Part shown: positions 12,347 to 23,287 of the stretch, piece by piece
Layout of the letters: every line of letters starts with the position of its first letter
Position numbering within the stretch: position 1 is the stretch's first letter
Source: Lathyrus oleraceus
Taxonomy: Eukaryota; Streptophyta; Magnoliopsida; Fabales; Fabaceae
DNA: 64,000 bases
Assembly: GCF_024323335.1 (NCBI RefSeq)
Contig: NC_066583.1
Span: forward strand, 364,043,877-364,107,876
Direction: 5' to 3'
Translations under genes and position numbers: made by a program
The notes under the pieces: model-generated
The model's input: only the letters and a program-made list of their open reading frames with translations
Databases searched by the model: none
What the model was told of the DNA's origin: nothing

Positions 12347-12553
12347 CATCACTAATTCCTCACCATGGGAATTAGCTACCACCCCAAGGGCCATGCTATG
12401 CACGCTAATCACCTAGCATGCAAACATCAACAACAGTCCAAAATGACTAACATCACTAATTCCTCACCATGGGAATTAGCTACCACCATAAAGGCCACAT
12501 TATGCTATGCCAAATCACCTAGCATGCAACATCAACAACAATCCACAATGGAC
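12347..12553. repeat. Two-copy 104-bp tandem repeat in the solo LTR
   Basis: Copies at 12347-12450 and 12451-12553, each beginning 'catcactaattcctcacc' and containing 'gggaattagctaccacc' and 'cacctagcatgca'. About ten differences between copies by eye. Confidence 0.88.
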
Positions 12554-12833
12554 ATATGCTCACACTCTAAGCCATAAAACAGTCCATCCACAATTACATA
12601 CATAATATATACATTCACAACATTATGCATATTTTCACACATCATCAGCATATTTATCACATAATCATATCATGTCATGCCAAATAATTCAATCACAGTA
12701 TTAGCACACTCTACTAATACCTATCCTACTCAAAACAACGGGAAATAATCCCTACTATATCACACACCGATATAGGTCAATCACCAATTATGTTCACAAC
12801 ATTAAAATATCAATTTTTTTCCAATTTCCAACA

Positions 12834-13090
12834 GTGTTAACCGGTTAACGCCCTGGGTTAACCGGTTAACGCAACACAGAACACGCTTTCTGGCAAAACT
12901 CAACAGTGTTAACCGGTTAACGCCCTGGGTTAACCGGTTAACGCAAACAGAACAGCAATTTTCACAAATCACAACAGTGTTAACCGGTTAACGCCCTGGG
13001 TTAACCGGTTAACGCAAGCAAAACAACAATACTTCACAATTCCTAACAGTGTTAACCGGTTAACACCCTGGGTTAACCGGTTAACGCAAG
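12834..13090. repeat. Four-copy ~72-bp array with paired GTTAACCGGTTAAC palindromes
   Basis: Units start at 12834, 12906, 12977 and 13049. Each has two copies of the perfect 14-bp palindrome GTTAACCGGTTAAC separated by a GCCCTGG spacer, so eight palindromes in 257 bp; one carries a single change. The spacers between units are divergent while the ~41-bp palindrome block is nearly invariant. In minus-strand LTR orientation it lies about 450-700 bp downstream of the TATA box. Confidence 0.95.
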
Positions 13091-16000
13091 ACAGAAAGCT
13101 GTTCCTGCGCTAACACGAAGCAGAATGCAGAATTCTCCGCATTTTCCGCCGTTGGAGGACTTCCGGACCTCCGATTTCAATTCCGTAAAAAGCTACACTT
13201 TCGGGAAATCAAGACTCATCCAATTACAGAGTCAATTACAGCTTTAACACAACTTATCCAACACCATTTTTCAGCATTCAACATCCCAATTAGGGTCAAA
13301 TCAATGGCTTATCACTACCCATTACATGTTAACCCATAATACCCATTAAACGACGATAAACCCCCTTACCTGAGTTAATCCGGCGAATCTTTAAGCTTCA
13401 AGCTTTTCTCTTCTCCAACCTTCTTCCTCTTGCTCTGTCTCTTTTCCCTTTTCCTCTTTTCAGCCGCTTCTCTGCTTTTCACGTGAAACCCTTTCTTTAC
13501 CAAATGGGACTCTTTTTCTTATTTCCAACTTATATATATTTTCCAATAATTATTATTCCAATAATTATAATAATAATAATCCAATAATTCCAATTATTTA
13601 ATTAAATTAATAAATATAATATTAACTTAAATTAAATAATTATCTTATTTTTATCGGGGTGTTACAGTTAGCACCCAAAGTGTCTCAGGTACTCCTAGGG
13701 AGCCCTTTTTGTGTTCATATGTACTTGGTATAAAGTGATGTTTACAAACAAATAGAATGGGGGGATGAGAAAAGAATTCATTAATATATTTTTGTGTTTG
13801 GCAAGACCTTCGGTCTTGTGCCTACGTACCACCATAAAAATGAGGGATCAAAACCTCGTAGTTCGTGACACAAATTTCAAAGTGGATGCATTGCTTTTAC
13901 CAAAAAATTAAGTTTGAAAGGCAAAAAGGCCTAAAGATGGTTTGAATGAGTTAGTTCTTTTTGGCTTTTTTTTGAAAGTTTAAGTCAAGTATAGTTAAGT
14001 TTATTTACAAGTTTGATTTAGAAAAGAAGTTTGAAAATGCAATGGTATAAAGCCAAAGTTTCTATCCTTTTTTGTAAAAGTGGTCAAAGTTTAGAACAAA
14101 ATAAGTTCAATCAAAGAAGGTTTTGAAAAAGGAGGGAGAGATTTTGAAATTAAAGAAATGGGGAAAAGATGAAGAGACTATCATATGTACAAAATTAAAA
14201 GTTTAGAGTTGAAAAGACCTGACCAAATGGGTAGCAATCCAATAGACAAAAATGTCAATAGAAACCCAGAATTCCCTTGGACTTTTAGAATCAAGCAACA
14301 CACAAATGCACAATTATATTATCTTGAAGAGCAAGGCATCAAATAAAGATGGCCACATCCAAGCTTATCCATTCCATGATCTTCCTCAAAGTAGCCCATG
14401 TAACAGATGAATTCCACAAGTCACAGGTTCAAAATAACAGCTTCACAATGATCATGTTGCAAATGAACTTAGAGAGATCTTGAATGATGTATCAGATGAA
14501 GTTTCAAATTGCAAGCCCTTGGTTTCTCAATAAGTTGGCATTCGCCAAGTCCTTTAGCATAGGAAGGCTGCCTAGATTCTAAGTCCATTTGTCCAAGATC
14601 AAGCCAACAGTCCACACAAAAGTTTTTTAGGGTTTTTTTTGTTATTATATACATTAATGGTCAAAGACCACACAACCAAGCAAAGTGTACACAAATAAAA
14701 TATATCACACAATATGGTCCAAATGGACAAAGTGAAAATTGCATTAACATAAACAATTAGAATGATATGAACAATGGCAAATGAAATAAAATGCTAAAAG
14801 TAAATTTCATTAAGGTAAATGGCTTGAATTTAAATGTTAGTAGTTAATAGGTTAGAAGTTAGTGTTGTTTTGCTTTTGCTTTTCTTTTCAAGACATTATT
14901 TGGAGAACACTCAACCCACTTATCACAAGAATGGATCCTTGGACCAATATATATTCCAAAGGAAGGAAAAAAGGTCAAGTTTCCACACAATACCATGAAA
15001 GAGGGGAGACTTACAATCTCACTAACTAGAATGCTTATGCCTTTTGTGTCACAAATTTAGCGCTATGTTAAGCAATCATAATTGGACTTATGTAGAAGTC
15101 ACAACTATTTGAGGAATGGCAATAAAATATTGGTGTTAATGCATGTTAGAGACATAGTATAATAGACTATGCTCATGAAACATACCACACACAAAAAAGG
15201 ATATGCAAAAGGTGTGGCCTAATCTCATCCATACTGATGTTAATTTTTCAATCAACTAGCCTTAGGATTTTGAGATATCATAGGCCAAATGGAATGAATG
15301 AATGAAGAAGGGGAATAAGATGAGGTGGGAGGGGAATGGATCAAAACACAAATTGGTCAAAGGAGGACTTTTACCAAATTAATATCATCCATTCATTTTG
15401 AGAGATGGAATGTACATTCCATCAATCCCCTAAATCCAACGATATTAATTTAACAAAGTCAAATCAACCTTGACCAAGGCCCAAGAACAATAGTCAAACA
15501 CCAACAAGTCATCACAATTGGTCAACAAAATTATTTGGCATTTAATCAAATTAAAAATACTAAAATAAGTCATCTAAATTAAATATGGTTTGTCCAATTC
15601 CTAAAACCTCATCAAAGCACCAAAGAAATGGCCATGAGATTTATCATAGGTCAAACAAAGTCAAAGGACCTTGGGGAAAAAATTTCATAATTTTTGGACA
15701 TCTAAAAGTATTTTTAAACAATTAAAAACAAATGAAATTTCAATTAAATCATGAAAAATATTAATAATGACCCAAAAAATAATTTTAATTCAGAATATGA
15801 AAGAGGAAATTATTTAAATTTTTTTGGTGAAACTCTTATATTTTTTGGATCAATATTAAAATTAATATGAATTAATGAAAATAAAAGGATTAAAATGAAA
15901 ATTAAATGATCAGAAAAAACGTGGACCACTTGATCTCCCTCATTAATTGAGGTGGCAGATCAAGTGGTCACAAACGCACAATCCACGATACGCTTGAGTC

Positions 16001-16662
16001 AGTGCGCCACAGGAAAGGTAGTTCAAACCAACGCACGAGATTATTTCATTTTAAAAGGATCATGTGGCTCTGAACACGACAACTCACCACCGGAGCTACA
16101 ACTCCGGTCTCCTTCTCAGGCGAGCCTCGTCGGACTGGTTCAGTCATAACCATCACCAAAATTAAAAAGAAGGGACATGATTTCAAAGTAAAAATGGCAC
16201 TGAGCACGAATCTGGCCTCAATTTATCCTAACTTCAAGTATATTGAGAGATACATGGAGTTGAAATTTGAGGTACATGAATTGATTTGCTTTGATTTGGC
16301 CTCAAAGCAACTCAATCTTCTTGCCTACATTGGTAGCACTTCAAAAAAACCAAGGAATCAAGAGAATTGAGCAAGATTTAGAGAGAATCGAAGAGATTAA
16401 AATTTCTGGAAAATACCTTCAATGTACGTCTGGATTCAGTTGTTCTTGCCTTGGCTTGTGCTTGATCTCACTCCAAATGCTTGCAGAAGAAGAATTGAAT
16501 GCTCAAAAGGTCTTGGATCCCTGGAGTTTTGAATCTCAAAACAGTGAGAATTCAAACTCAATTTCAAGTGAAATTCTTAGGATTATCCTTTGGAATGTGA
16601 GGGTTAGAGGTTTGGGATCAAAGCTGGCGCGAATGTGTGCGAAATTCTGAGCATATGGAGCT

Positions 16663-16671
16663 CTATTTATA
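16663..16671 (-). promoter_or_regulatory. TATA box of interrupted Ogre LTR
   Basis: Minus-strand TATAAATAG in the same context as in the other Ogre LTRs. Transcription from here would run down-coordinate through the inserted solo LTR. Confidence 0.55.
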
Positions 16672-17285
16672 GCCAATTCAGTTGATATTTGCACACTTGA
16701 AATGAACTTCCAAAATTAGCAATGTGCGATGCATGAGTGCATGGGCGTATGTAGGCCCATGAAATCACTCTATCTGATCCATAATTGAGTGTAAGCAAGG
16801 CCGAAGTCATGTTGGAATGCTAGGCAATTGTGCATGGATGTTTGAAGTTTAATCTTGCCAAATGATGATACCATGTTCAATCCATGCGCATCCTATTCAT
16901 TTCTTGTCCAAAATGAATGAACTTGGACTTTTTAGAAAGGTTAGATCAAGAGTAACAACTTTCATGTTCAACACTTTTCCATTTGGAGCTTGGAACTTGA
17001 AGAATTTTGAGGTGGAAGTTTGGAAATTTTAACATATTGAAATTTTTTCTAAGTGTCAAGCCATATGTCTCAATATTCCACCTTGCTTAACTTTGTATGT
17101 GAGCTTCAAATGAGAAAACTGTCTTCACCAAAGTTGTATCTCTCTCAAAGACATTCAAAATGGTCACCAATTTTATGTCATTTGGATTTGAAATGATAGA
17201 GTTATGCATTTTTGAAGTTTGGAAAAATCACTTGATCAATGGTGTAGGTCAAAAGTGACCTATAATGTAACCTCATATCACATAC

Positions 17286-19382
17286 TTAATTTAATGCATT
17301 ATTTAATTTATTTTATTTGTTTAAATGCAAAATAAATTATGTTGAGCTTTTGATATTAACTTGTTGAGTTTGACTTGTGTTGTTGGGACTTAGTCAAGGT
17401 TGATTTGACTTTTTTGAGTTAAAATCATTGGATTTAGGGGATTGATGAAATGTACATTTCATCTCCCAAAATGAATGAATGATTTTAATTAGATAAAAGT
17501 CCTCCTTTGACCAATTTGTGTTGATTCCATTTCCCCTCCCTCTTCATCTCAATCCCATTCTCTTATCATTCATTTCATGGACATATGATGTCTATATATC
17601 CTAAGGCTAGTTTATTGCAAAATCAACATAAGTGCGGATGAGATTAGGTCCACCCCTTTTGCATATTCTTTTTAAGTGTGGTATGTTTTAGGAGTATGGT
17701 TCATAATACCATATCTCTAACATGCATTAACATTAAAATTTCTATTGTCCGGCCTCAAATAGTTGTGACTTCTACATAAGTCCAATTACGATTGCTTAAC
17801 ATAGCGCTAAATTGTTGACACAAAAGGCATAACATTCTAGTAAGTGAGATTGTAAGTCTCCCCTGTTTCATGGTATTGTGTGGAAACTTGGCATTTTTTC
17901 CTTCCTTTGGAAGATGTCTTGGTTCAAGGATCCATGCTTGTGAATAATGAATTGAGTGTTCTCCAAAGAATGACTTAAACAAAACAAAAGCAAAAGCAAT
18001 ACTAACTTCTAATCAACTAACAACTACTATTTAATTTCAAGTCATTTACTTTTATGCACTTTAATTTTAAGTCTTTATTCATTTTCCATTATTCATACCA
18101 TTCAACTTATTTACTTTAATGTCATTTTCACTTTGCTCATTTGAGCCTCATTTTGTGATTATATTGTGATTGTATATACTTGTTTGTGTTTGTGGTCTTT
18201 TGACCTTAATGTACATAATAACAATAAAAAACCTTAAAAGACATTTTGTGTGGACTGTTGGATTGATTTGAGACATTGGACTTAGAATTAGGCAACACTC
18301 CCTATGCAAAAGGACTTGGCCAATGCCAACTTTTATAAAACCAATTGCTTGTGATTTGAAACTTCATCTGAAGAAAGTATTGTGATCCCATCTAAGTTCA
18401 TCTGCTACATGGTCTTATTGAAGCTGTTACTTTGAACCTGTGTCTGGTGCCTATCTTTGAATTCATCTGATGCATGAGAGATTATGAAGAAGATCATGAA
18501 GTTGCTAAGCTTGGATGTGGCTATCTTTATTTGATGTCTTGCTCTTCATCTTTCTATTTGTGTATTGATATTGCTTGATTCTAAAGTCCAAGGGAAATTT
18601 GGGTTTCTATATGACATTCTTGTCTATTGGATTGCAATCCATTGATTAGATCTTTTCAACTCTTAACTTTTAATTTTTTGCTTAGGATTAGTCTCTTCAT
18701 CTCTTCCCCGCTTCTTTAATTTCAAATCTCTTCCTCCTTTTAAAACCTTATTTGCTTGTGTTTTCTAAACTTAGACCATATTGCAAATTAGAAACTCTGG
18801 CCTTACGCCATTGAATTTTTAAACTCTTTTCTTAATCAAATTTGTAAATGAACTTAACTATACATGACTTAAAATTTCAAAAGACAAAAAGAACTGACAC
18901 TCATTCAAATATTTTTAGGCCTTTTGTGCCTTTGTTAAACCTAAATTTTTGCTAAAAACAATGCATCCACTTTGAAATTGATACCACGAACTACGAGGTT
19001 TTGATCCCTCATTTTATGTTGGTACGTAGGCACAAGTCTGAAGGTCTTGTCAAACACAAAAATATAATTAATAAATTCTTTTCTCATCCCTCCACTCTAT
19101 TTATTGCAAAAATCATTTTGTACAAAAATACATATGCACACAAAAAAGGGCTCCGTAGGAGTATCTAGGACACTTTGGGTGCTAACATCTTCCCTCTGTG
19201 TAACCAACCCCCTTACCTATAATCTTTGACATTTTATTTGTTTTGATTTGAAAACTTCTTACTTTTTGGTTTTGTTCGTACTTTTCCCTTTTTCCTTGGA
19301 AACAATAAAAGCGCGGTGGCGACTCTGATTTAATTGACGTCTAGCTTATCCATAGCTTGATGGTCATGGATTTACCACTACA
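17286..19382 (+). mobile_element. Ogre LTR 3' part, plus strand (inverted arm)
   Basis: Plus-strand sequence matching the last ~2.1 kb of the Ogre LTR, ending GGATTTACCACTACA at 19382. It contains the GCGCGGTGGCGACTCTGATTT block at 19309-19330, as in 36863-36885. Sequence after 19382 is not a PBS, so this is the outer end of a 3' LTR or a solo-LTR piece. It meets the minus-strand fragment at about 17285, so 11425-15540 and 17286-19382 are inverted repeats of each other. The frame at 17755-17982 is an artefact. Confidence 0.85.
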
Positions 19383-19902
19383 ATATATATATCTCCTGAA
19401 GTCACCATTCTAACATCACTTTCGGACGTCGATCATTTCTCTTGTGCCTTTATAAATTTATGGATCATCTTGTTCCATCGTGTCATCAGTGTCTTCAATC
19501 ACGGTCAAGAACATACAAGATCATTTTCATTGGAATGTCCACAAAGACATTCTAATTGCCCACCTTTAATAACCCGATACATTATATTGATTATTTTATG
19601 TGTAAATAATTTTTTTAATTTCATTAAGATTGTCAACTTGATCTAAACAAGGTATTGGAGTTAAAATTGTTCTCACAAAATACATTAGATTAAAAACATT
19701 CTAAACAAACAATTAAAAATATATTAACCTATAAATATTATTTTTATTATAACAATTATATATTTTAAAGCATAAACAAAATATTGGAGTTATGCCCCCC
19801 ACCCTTAAAATACAATATTACAATAGCAAATAAAAAAGTTTAACACTAACATGATAACATAATATTATTTCTTATGATAAAATCCCTATTTTTAACAACA
19901 TC
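19383..19902. other. AT-rich spacer between Ogre LTR and NF-YB gene
   Basis: No ORF or repeat recognised. Rich in A/T, includes the 3' flank of the NF-YB gene on the minus strand. No canonical AATAAA is obvious within 100 bp after the stop codon; AT-rich near-matches are present. Confidence 0.5.
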
Positions 19903-20947
19903 CTAGTCCTTCATTTTATCAATGCTTTCATCACACATGCCACCAATATTGGACAAAGTAGAAGGATCAGAGTTTGCTGAACCATCACCCAAATCACTCA
20001 GTTCATCCCAAAACTCATCAATGTTTATTGCCTCATCTATCTCAAGAGCAACAGGTGGTGATGGTAAGGTGTGCTTAGGAATCTCACAAACCACCTGCAT
20101 AGGCCTAATTCCATTACTATAACGATAGCGTTGGAGATAAAAGCTCAAACCCTTAAAATAGTTATGGTAACCTAAACTCATCATGGCCCATAATAAATCT
20201 TCAGCACCTAAAATTTTTCTTGACTCCTTTATGCAACGTTCAGTGGCTTTTTTGGTTACCATGCTAATGAACTTTGAGGCACTTTGTTCAGCCATCTCTT
20301 TTGCTCCATCAGAGATTTTTATGTGTGGTGGTAAACCTTTTCTCATGATTTTTGCCACATTTTTTAATGGCAAGGAACTTTTCTCTTGCATAGTCAATTG
20401 TGGCACAATGTCATCCTTTATGGGATTCATTGTTGTAGGTATTTTTGCATCTGTATCTGTTAAAATCATAATATAAAGATTTAAATAAAATCTAATTTAA
20501 TATTTAAATCAATTAAAAAATATTTTCTTTAATTTAACATTCATGGAATTATGCATTTCATGAACATAAAAAAGTATAATAAAAAACGTATATTAAGTAT
20601 TTGAAATAATCGAATTATTCCGATTTTAATAACTTAATAATTTTAATGAAAATTTTATAAGTAATATGAATAAAATCACATGTAAGTTGCGGATAGAAAT
20701 CGAAATAAGTTAAATAGATAAAAGAAAAGATAAAAACTATTTTTTTTTAAATGACTCAACCAACTAATGTATCAACCATGTATTTCTTATTTTATGTAAC
20801 TCAACCTTGTATTTAAATTTAGAGTCCCATAAAAAAATACTTAGAATCATTTGTATGAAAGGAAAATAAAGACATTTTGATTTTATTCTTACCAGAACTT
20901 GATATTGGATTTTGACCATTGTGAACGAGAGGATATTCATGCTCCAT
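19903..20947 (-). CDS. NF-YB-type CCAAT-binding factor subunit (LEC1-like histone fold), two exons
   Basis: Minus-strand gene. Exon 1 is 20947-20893 (ATG at 20947, 18 codons plus one base, starting MEHEYPLVHNG); the intron 20892-20457 has a GTAAGA donor and AACAG acceptor; exon 2 is 20456-19903 with a TAG stop. The predicted protein is 202 residues. Residues 47-131 form the histone-fold domain: KIMRKGLPPHIKIS (alpha 1-loop), SASKFISMVTKKATERC (alpha 2), AEDLLWAMMSLGYHNY (alpha 3-C). NF-YB dimerises with NF-YC in the nucleus, then binds NF-YA at CCAAT boxes. Asp68 in KISDGAKE aligns with the Asp that separates LEC1-type from other NF-YBs. The domain is otherwise divergent: Lys80 replaces the usual Glu of the SEF motif. 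The acidic C-terminus (FWDELSDLGDG) resembles an activation tail. A start at 20469 without exon 1 is the alternative. It is the only intact host-type gene seen. Confidence 0.85.
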
Positions 20948-20995
20948 GCTTGATTCTCACACTTCAGTGGATACTAACCCCAACCCAACCACTGA

Positions 20996-21003
20996 ATATA
21001 TAG
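20996..21003 (-). promoter_or_regulatory. Possible TATA box of the NF-YB gene
   Basis: Minus-strand CTATATATTC lies about 50 bp upstream of the ATG at 20947, which would leave a 5' leader of only about 20-25 bases. The surrounding DNA is AT-rich, so chance is possible. Confidence 0.3.
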
Positions 21004-21490
21004 TAGATGAAAAAGTCATGCAATTAAAATTATAATTTAAAAGAGATTTTTTTAAAGTATTTCTAGGAACATTTTCCAATATTAATCTTTATTAATATAA
21101 TATTGATTATTCACAAAATAAAATTTAGAAATATAAATTTTATTTATTTATAACAAGACAAATAATGCATATAAACTAAATAAAAAGTATAAAAGAATTA
21201 TTAAAAAAAGAAAATTTAAATTTTTCTTTTGACTATAAATTAATATAAAAGTACCAAACGACTTTTCATATAATTTAATATTATTTTCTCCCAAACAATT
21301 TATTTTCCAAATTCTTTAGCTTTTAGGAAAAAAGATGCAGATAATTAAGAGATTGGTAACTAGGAATATAAATTTTGATAATAAAAAATTTAATAGTATG
21401 GACTTTTAAAAATAAAAATAAAAAAGGATAGCTTAATTTTGTAATAATATTTTACAACTATTCATAAGAGAATTTGAACATAATACTTTA
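21004..21490. other. AT-rich upstream region of NF-YB
   Basis: No reading frame or recognised repeat. Long A/T runs throughout; possible promoter region of the minus-strand gene. Confidence 0.4.
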
Positions 21491-22067
21491 AGAGTGTGTT
21501 TGGACGAGGTAATTGAGAATTTATAAGGAATTTAAATTTATAAGTAATTTAGATGATTCAATTGAAATTCATTCAGTTAAAAAAAAAATTGGATGGAATA
21601 TTAAAATAATTCATTGTTAAATTGTGAGGATCATTTTCATAAATTTTAAAAAAATTGGGTCAAATTTAAAATATGAAAAATAGGGATTAATTTGTGATTT
21701 TTGAAAATTTAAAGCAACCAATCTGTAAAATTTGAAAATTATTAGGATATTATTTGTAATTTTTGAAAATTTTAGAAATGAATTTAAAATGTTTATAAAA
21801 TATATGAACCATCTTACAAAAATTAAAAAATTGATAATAAATAATTTAACAATCCCATTATATAGAATGAAGAAGCAATTTGAAATTCTTTACTTTTTGA
21901 TATTATTTTAAATTCCTTAAATTTAACATGAATAAAATACTCCATAAATTTATATCATTAGAATAATTATCCATATTTTTTATCCAAATAATAGAATTTG
22001 GTTTAGTCATTTCAAATTTCCTCAAAAAATTATTTTCTCCTGTTAAAATACTTCATCCAAACACGCT
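21491..22067. mobile_element. MITE-like element with GTGTTTGGA inverted ends
   Basis: The left end reads GAGTGTGTTTGGACGAGGTA and the right end, reversed, reads AGCGTGTTTGGATGAAGTA, giving terminal inverted repeats of about 18-20 bp around a ~577-bp AT-rich, non-coding body. Such GTGTTTGGA ends are frequent in short non-autonomous DNA transposons of dicots. Flanking target duplications are unclear (TAA/AAA), so the superfamily is not assigned. Confidence 0.45.
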
Positions 22068-23141
22068 AAAATTATAGGACTAAACTCTTACCACTAAGAT
22101 TTCTCCTCAAGTTCAATTTTAGTTTCGAATCAAAATTAGATTCTATCAAAACAATTCAACTTTAATTAAAACAGATTAACCATTCACATTCAAATATTTT
22201 TTTATAAATATATTTTGGTTCATTTTATGTAAACATAATTAAAAATATTAATTTCTATGTAGCATTTATAATTTTTTATAAATTCAACTTTTTTATTATA
22301 TTTTAATTATCATTTCTATTTAACATTTAATTTAAAAGTTGTGTAATTATTACATTTATAAATTTCAATACTATATTGTTTTATTTTTAGATTTTTTTTT
22401 TAAATTATTAATTTATAAATATCAACAATTTATTTACATTAATAATACATGAATATAAATAAATTTTTTATTAAAGATTAAATTTTACACGAACCATTTA
22501 AACTCATTTAACAAAAAAATATAATTAATAAGATATTTAATAATATTCAATAAAAAGTTTTACTAACAAGCGTAAAGGACTGGTTAAGTTCTTTATATTT
22601 TAAATTATATAAAAATAATTAATAATTATGTTTTTTTGTTGTGTTAAATGACAGTATCTTAAATGATATATTATTTTTGAATTTGACTATAAAACCATAT
22701 TTTTTCTAAAAAGGTTATACGATAATAAAAGACCGTACATCCATCAAACAAAAGAGATCAGTCCCTAAATAATCCTAATTGTTTGCTTAATTTTTTAAAG
22801 ATTCCAAACATGTGAGAATCTTTCTCACTTGTCTTGACTTTGAAGCAAGCAACTTCTTTGAATCTTTCTCGTATAGAAAAAAAGACTTCTATAATTGATT
22901 CATCTATCCTTATGACATTGAAATGAGCTAAAAGATATTGTTATAGTTTTGTTGCCACGAAGATCAAAGTTAATGTGACATTTAGTATCTAATTTCAACT
23001 CCATGGAAAACTTGATGAATGGTTTGAATATTCTTTTTATACCATGAGTTTATGGTTAGAATTTTGGATCACAAATATAATAATTAAGGTGTTAGAGTTA
23101 TTGTTTAATTAGTTAAGAATTAAAGAGGTCTAACTAATATT
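22068..23141. other. AT-rich non-coding stretch
   Basis: No ORF above background, no domain and no recognised element. Homopolymer-rich. The section 22730-23060 is less AT-rich and could be an old transposon fragment, but I cannot name it. Confidence 0.4.
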
Positions 23142-23287
23142 ATCTATGTTCTTTTATATAAGAGATGATTTATTTTTTAAATTTATTGAGTAACCAATGT
23201 ATTTAGTCAATTTATAGACTAGATACGTTGATTATTCAACGAATCTAAAAAATGAATTATCTCTTATATAAAAGAACTGAAATATAA
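23142..23287. mobile_element. Small hairpin MITE (about 146 bp)
   Basis: TTCTTTTATATAAGAGATGA at 23149 is repeated in inverted form as CTCTTATATAAAAGAA ending near 23277, with more imperfect pairing inward, so most of the element folds on itself. The 'TTCTTTTATATAAGAG' end resembles Stowaway/mariner-type MITEs common in plants. TA target duplication not certain. Confidence 0.55.

Larger units (their letters stand above)
11626..13666 (-). mobile_element. Solo LTR, probable Ty3/gypsy chromovirus (Tekay-like)
   Basis: 2041 bp with ends TGTAACACCC and GGGGTGTTACA, flanked by a perfect GTTAG duplication and lying in an Ogre LTR. Terminal TGTAACACCC is common for plant chromoviral LTRs, which is the basis of the family call. 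Orientation is judged from a minus-strand TATA (about 13528-13540), a purine-rich leader and a splice-donor-like CAGGTAAG at about 13365-13372. No PBS, PPT or coding sequence is present, so internal DNA was lost by LTR-LTR recombination. It contains two separate tandem repeats. Confidence 0.8.
11425..17285 (-). mobile_element. Ogre LTR fragment, minus strand (5' truncated, interrupted)
   Basis: On the minus strand it ends TTTACCGCTACA at 11425. Running up-coordinate it aligns with the LTR at 6794-10995 (for example the dipeptide-free blocks at 13830-13870 and 16200-16310) until about 17285, where orientation flips. It is interrupted by a 2041-bp solo LTR at 11626-13666; about 3.8 kb of Ogre LTR remain, missing the first ~1 kb of the LTR. 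Carries a TATA box at 16663-16671. The frame at 16291-16650 lacks any domain. Confidence 0.8.

Noticed and set aside
16291..16650. 119-codon plus-strand ORF
   Set aside because: Antisense within an Ogre LTR; the same region in the LTR at 6794-10995 is not open.
20183..20476. 97-codon plus-strand ORF
   Set aside because: Shadow of the NF-YB exon on the opposite strand.
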